NCBI GenBank assembly: GCA_017607445.1
Contig: JAEVHH010000005.1
Coordinates: 2,423,001-2,487,000 of the forward strand
DNA length: 64,000 bases
From: Histoplasma ohiense
Taxonomy: Eukaryota > Ascomycota > Eurotiomycetes > Onygenales > Ajellomycetaceae
Direction of reading: 5' to 3'
Notes under the pieces: generated by a model
The model's input: only the letters and a program-made list of their open reading frames with translations
What the model was told of the DNA's origin: nothing
Databases searched by the model: none
In this document: positions 59,402 to 64,000 of the stretch, in pieces
Numbering within the stretch: position 1 is the stretch's first letter
Layout: the number at the start of each line of letters is the position of its first letter
Made by a program: the position numbers and the translations under genes

Positions 59402-61395
59402 ATGACTGATATCACAGAGGCTCTCTCAACTACCCTCTCACACCATTCACATACTTCTTCTCATACACCTTTCAAATTTAACATGGATGTTGATCAGTTC
59501 AAAGAACAAAGTATGTTGGAGCCTCTCTTAATCATTCCTCTGTGCTAATGTATTATTACAGTTCCACCACAATCAACAGTAGAACCAATCAATGTAGCAA
59601 AGACTGCTATAAAAGCAGATATACTGAAAAAGTTCCAAATCATCAACAAATCTGAACTCATAACTTGGCTTCAGAGTTTCTTAATCCACTCATACTATTT
59701 CAAATTCTATATTCATCATCTAAGTTTAGAACACATCAAAGAGTTGAAAGCATATATGAATGATTCAATTTTTACAAATATCAAGATCTGTTTGCTCAAA
59801 AAAGAGCATGATGAATGAGCATGTTTCTCTACAGAGAAATCAAGTTTTGAAACATATGAGATAACCAACTTTTATTGTCATTTCATTGTTAAAACAGCAT
59901 TCTGAAACCACCAAGCACAAGACAGTGTATATTATCAAAAAAACATTCAAGAACAAGAATGCCACAGACAAATGTTCATTCTTCTCAAATGATTGATCAA
60001 AAAACACACACCAAGTCATTTGACAGAATATGTAAGAAAAGGTCTCTCAGAATTGAAATTTTATCCAAATCTTTCTTTGTACTTCAAGTCTGCAGATGCA
60101 GATGGTGATGCTGTGGAAGTCTTTCTCAGCAATCTGAATACTCTATCAATCAGCATCCACTCATTCATTGTGATAAATAAATCAAGTACAATTTCAAATG
60201 CTGAAGATCTGACACAAGAAACTCCCACTGCTACTCAAGAAGATATTAATAGCACAAATGAGAGATAGAAGAATGAACTTTTGACATCAGTCTGATGATT
60301 AGAACTTATACATTTGTCTGATGTTGTTGATCTCAGAGAATCTTACTGAAGATGGATCAATGTCCACAAAACCATTCATGCCTCACAGAAGACAACAGAA
60401 ACAACAAACACAGAATCTGAGAAAGACAACAGCAATTTTTCAATAATTATAAATATGAATTATCTGCAGGCTGAGTCCATTGACTGGGGCCAACAAATAT
60501 TCAGTGATCAGTCAGATGAGATTATCCATTCAACACAGAAGTCAGTAGATAAATTCTACAAGACACAAATGTTTCTGAACAATTTCAACATGCAATCCTC
60601 AAATCACAAAAAAGCATGTGAAATACTGAAAATAATGAATCCAGATATGTTGAGAGTATCTGATATGCAGCACAATATGAAACTCAAATTCTGACAGTCA
60701 GTGACTGTAAATGTGATATGTGATTTTTGAATGAACAAGTTGCTGTATGGGTGCATAATCACAGATCTGATGAGCCTTGATAAGACATGGATGATCATTG
60801 CATATATACTCAGTGTAAGTTAATATAGTCTCTGAAGGCTTCCACAATATGTTGTATGAAGAGCAATATTAATCAATGCATTTACAGCTGAACAATGAAA
60901 TGCAAGGATTAGTATGTTCTAAATCAATCATTTTGATTGTCCCACCCACCCTCCTTGATCAGTGGTGTGCTGAAATCAGTGCCATATCAGACACTCTCAA
61001 TGTGTGGGTCTATTATGATGATACACAAGATGACAGATCTGGCTGCAGACTCATGCAGAGATAGTTAACAAGACACAATGAAGTCTTTCAGCAGCAACAG
61101 CTGTTGTGACAAATTGTCCTTACTTTCTACCAGAGTTTGTCCACATGTAATGACTCAAGTGCCATCCAATCATGGGTTGCTGGAGGTTGGGATAGATTAG
61201 AACATAATTGCTCATATGATCTGTCAGAATTATTTGAGACTGCTGTGTTTGATGAAGTTCATATGTTACAGAACAGAGAAACAGCTATAGCTCACACCTG
61301 TTTCAATCTAAGAGCAGAATATCACATCATATTGAGTGCCACTCTCTATATGAATAACATGAAACTGATTCATTTGAACAATCTAAAATCTCATT
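59402..61395 (+). pseudogene. SNF2-family helicase-like ATPase gene, two introns, degraded and truncated
   Basis: ATG at 59402. Intron 1 is 59511-59561 (GTATGT donor, GCTAATG branch, TACAG acceptor) and intron 2 is 60815-60887 (GTAAGT to TTTACAG). The N-terminal half (59562-60450) has no recognised domain. SNF2 ATPase motifs follow: ITDLMSLDKTWMIIAYIL (motif I, GLGKT changed to SLDKT) before intron 2, then SIILIVPPTLLDQWCAEI (Ia), FDEVHML (motif II, DExH) near 61251, and HIILSATLYMNN (motif III) near 61330. The C-terminal helicase half is missing because LINE2 copy E begins at about 61396. TGA stops show the same damage as the transposons. Such ATPases remodel chromatin or DNA; the specific subfamily cannot be told. 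Confidence 0.75.
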
Positions 61396-61411
61396 TGTAA
61401 GAATTGCTGGT

Positions 61412-61867
61412 ATGAGAATGAGAACATATGAGTTTAAAGATACAAGAGAAAATTTAAAAGCTCACACTCAATGTTCAAATTGTCAGAAATATGGTCATTT
61501 TGCAAATCTCTGTAGAAGAAATGTGAAATGTCAAATTTGTGCTCAATCTCACAAAACTGCTGAACACAGTTGTCAACTTTGTTTAAAAAAAGGAGTTATA
61601 TGTGAGCACTCTAAGTCTGTTGCAAAATGTGCCAATTGCAAAGAGCCTCATTTTGCAAATTCGAAAGAATGTGTGTTTGCTTCTAAGTCAGGAAAATCAG
61701 TAAAATCAGTAATACAAACTGATACTTCTGTCTCTGCTAATATGAAAAATAGTGGCAGTCAAAAAAGAAGAAATTCTCAGATCTCTGATTCTGTTGTATC
61801 TGAATCTTCTGAAAAACAAAAAATGAAAGTACAAAAGTCACCAAAGACTCCATTCAAACACAAATGA
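61412..61867 (+). CDS. LINE2 copy E ORF1 C-terminal part (zinc knuckles)
   Basis: This is a 151-codon open stretch. It has CCHC knuckles: CSNCQKYGHFANLC, then CQICAQSHKTAEHSC, and CANCKEPHFANSKEC, followed by a Ser/Lys-rich tail. This is the RNA-binding end of a LINE ORF1 protein. The N-terminal part is absent, so the apparent ATG is not the true start. Copy C keeps the part from the third knuckle onward at 29095-28790. Confidence 0.8.
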   Translation: MRMRTYEFKDTRENLKAHTQCSNCQKYGHFANLCRRNVKCQICAQSHKTAEHSCQLCLKKGVICEHSKSVAKCANCKEPHFANSKECVFASKSGKSVKSVIQTDTSVSANMKNSGSQKRRNSQISDSVVSESSEKQKMKVQKSPKTPFKHK

Positions 61868-61974
61868 GAGATACACATATGCAAGATATGATAGCTGTTG
61901 AAGTTGTGAATAATAGATTTAGTCTATTATCTGACTCTGAATAAAGATAAAAAACCATTCAACAGTCTTATATA

Positions 61975-64000
61975 ATGCAGGAAAAACATCAAAAAAATGT
62001 TAAAAGTTCTACAAAAATCAAATTTATTGAAAATAATGTGGACAGAATAAATCCATGTCTTTATTCCTGTTTACAAATTGGTTATGAGCAAAAAGCAGAC
62101 TTTGTTCTTATTCAAGAACCCAGACTTGATGCTGATCAAATGTATAGTGTATCTCATCCAGCATACTATTGTTTTCTACCAGAGAAAACAGATATTAGAG
62201 TTAGAGTGGCAATTTATGCTAGAAAGAATTCTAGATTTCAATTCAATCTGAGATATGATTTGATATCTGACTCTGATATTCTTGTTGGTGACATTGTGGA
62301 TATGAAAAAACAGTTTGAAAATATTCAATTAGTCAATATCTACAATGAAAGATCACTAAGAGAAAACAATAGAACTTGGACATTTGATAGATGTTTAATG
62401 CAGTTGAAACCAGAAAAGAATTCAATAATCATGGGGGATTTCAATGCTCATCACTCTTGGTGCAATTCAGAAAGAACTCAATCAATTAGAGCTGAAAAAC
62501 TAGTTGAATGGACACTTTTAAACAAACTAGAGTTGATAAATGAGCAAGATATTCCCACTTTTCACAAGTCAGATTTGAAATAGAAATCAATTATAGATCT
62601 ATATTTTTTCTCTAAGAATCTATATGAGAATAAACATTTTAATTGGTATATTGACTCAAATAAAACAAATGGTACTGCCACTGGTCATGAGATAATTCAA
62701 GTTGATATGGAATTGAATAGTAATCAAATAGTTCAAAACCCATTATATTCAAATCAATACAACTTTGAAAAAGCTCAGTGGACAGAAGTGAAAAGAATGA
62801 TTGAAAAGTTGAAATTAGAGAATAGAGAAACTCTTTATTGGAAATCAGATACAAATCTTACAGATAAAATGCTTGAAGACAGAGCAAATTTAATCACTGA
62901 GATTATTCTTTCAAGTATAAAGAAATATATTCCATTGAAAAGAGTCTCTGAATTCTCTAAGCCTTGATGAAATGATGAGATTTCAAATAAAAGAAGACAT
63001 TTAGCTAGAGTTAAAAAAGATTGAAAAGAAGATCTTGTTTCATTTGAGTATTTAAAGAATATTAGAAATGATTATTTCTCAACAATTAAAAAAGCAAAGA
63101 CTGATTGTTGGAATAACTTTCTAGAAAATGCTCAGAGGAAAGAGATCTTCAAAGCTTTTAAATATACTAAGTCAAAAGCAATGTCTAAGCTACCAACATT
63201 AACTTATAATTTCCAGAATGAGGAAATTATAGCTAGCTCATTTGAAGATAAATGTCAAGCTTTTATGAGAATATTATTTTCATCATCAAATAATTCAACT
63301 GAGATTTGTTCTTTGCAAGAAGATAATGAATATGAATATGATAAGAAATGAAAATGGTCTGACTTAACTGAAGATGAATTAAAGACAGCTATTTTTTCAT
63401 CTTCAAAGGTCACAGCAGCAGAAGCTGATACTATAAATCACTTAATAATTCAAGAGCTTTATTCAGTACTAAAAGATGAGCTCTTTGAATTGTTCTCAAA
63501 TCTTTTGAAATATGGGTATCATTCTAAGTGCTGGAGGCATGCTGTTGGAGTTATTCTGTCAAAACCCAATAGAAAACCAACTATTTCTAAATCTTATAGA
63601 GTGATATCTCTGCTGAATTGTCTGGGAAAAATTCTGGAAAAGATAATTGCCACTAGATTGTCTTTTCTATCTGCTACTACTGATCTATTATATGATGATC
63701 AAATGGGAAGTAGAAAGCAAAACTCAGCAATTGATGCAGTTCTCTCTGTAGTTCATGATATTCAACTTGCAAAGAATGAAAAAATGGTTACAACTGCAAT
63801 GTTTATTGATATAAAAAATGCATTTGATTATGTTTCACTTTCTCAAATGATCAATACTTTGATAGAACTGAGAATGCCGAAGTCTCTCATTAAGTGAGTT
63901 ATCTGTTTCATGGCAAAAAGAACTATCCAGTTGCTTTTTGATGGAATGAGACAAGATATAACAGATATTGAGATAGAAGTTCCTCAGAGTTCCCCAGTCT
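61975..64000 (+). pseudogene. LINE2 copy E ORF2: endonuclease and RT (incomplete)
   Basis: The AP-like endonuclease (61975-62583 and beyond) shows ENNVDRINPCLYSC, VLIQEPRLDA (catalytic Glu region), RVRVAIYARKN and IMGDFNAHHSWC near 62430. After a TAG at 62581 the reading continues through IIDLYFFSKN. The RT start is at 63490-63897: GVILSKPNRKP, SYRVISLLNCLGKILEKII, and MFIDIKNAFDYVS. A few TGA/TAG codons remain (62581, 62968 and later). The catalytic YxDD lies beyond the window end. Confidence 0.82.

Larger units (their letters stand above)
61396..64000 (+). mobile_element. LINE2 copy E, best-preserved copy, running off the window
   Basis: Tad1-like LINE in plus orientation with the C-terminal part of ORF1 and ORF2 up to the middle of RT. 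It is colinear with copy C on the opposite strand (25663-29095) and contains no solo LTR at the corresponding place. Open stretches are long (61412-61867, 61975-62583, 63490-63897); TGA and TAG stops are few. The 5' part of ORF1 is missing, the element starting within the SNF2 gene, so it is probably 5'-truncated. Confidence 0.88.

Noticed and set aside
1..64000. TGA read as Trp (mitochondrial or otherwise recoded genome)
   Set aside because: In-frame TGA stands at both Trp and Arg positions, TAG and TAA stops also occur, and the intact gene at 48381-49334 uses TGA as its stop and TGG for Trp. Decay of CGA and TGG explains it better.

Overview
This window looks like a transposon graveyard from a filamentous ascomycete nuclear genome (Pezizomycotina; Eurotiomycetes/Onygenales would fit but is not provable from the sequence). 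The reasons are nested Ty3/gypsy elements with chromodomain integrases, Tad1-like LINEs with an RNase H domain, a Helitron, short introns with GTAAGT donors and TACTAAC-like branch sites, and one intact gene with normal codon use. Almost all coding remains are broken by in-frame TGA. The cause is visible: CpG and CpC (GG on the other strand) are nearly absent from the repeats, while CpA/TpG remain plentiful. This is a repeat-directed C-to-T mutation pattern unlike the classical CpA-type RIP.

Layout. 1-796: 3' end of a gypsy element of family A (chromodomain plus 534-bp LTR). 797-2356: integrase end of a second gypsy (D). 2357-17020: a third gypsy (G1; 146-bp LTRs, GATG target duplication), split inside its gag zinc knuckle by a 6.7-kb LINE (LINE1, 4102-10827, 13-bp target duplication). 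17025-18786: a degraded spliced gene on the minus strand, then an isolated LTR (C). 18787-25306: minus-strand gypsy family B, with a doubled LTR-gag arrangement and a 5'-truncated LINE2 inserted. 25307-29095: LINE2 copies plus a solo B LTR. 29100-30022: a small spliced minus-strand ORF beside a GC-rich hairpin. 30023-36118: a complete minus-strand A element with AAATC target duplication. 36501-47831: a plus-strand A element with TATAA target duplication, interrupted by a tRNA-derived SINE, a LINE2 tail and an aberrant A element (41391-45570) whose two LTRs are inverted relative to each other yet which is flanked by a GATAT target duplication.

48197-50605 is an unmutated, CpG-containing island. 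It holds an intact phosphotransferase-family (APH/protein-kinase-like fold) gene and a candidate 28-residue zinc-ribbon ORF on the other strand. A young 5'-truncated LINE1 tail (50619-50952) sits at its edge and serves as a nearly unmutated reference for the copy at 10.5 kb.

51808-64000: a truncated B gypsy, a broken but nearly full-length Helitron Rep/helicase (about 52.9-58.4 kb), a degraded two-intron SNF2-family ATPase gene (59402-61395), and a better preserved LINE2 copy running off the right end. There is no cooperating pathway. The structure is a stack of insertions whose target duplications give a relative order.

Unusual points: the mutation spectrum, the inverted-LTR gypsy, the (AAT)n-tailed SINE, the SNF2-like gene beside the Helitron, and GC-rich hairpins at two element junctions.
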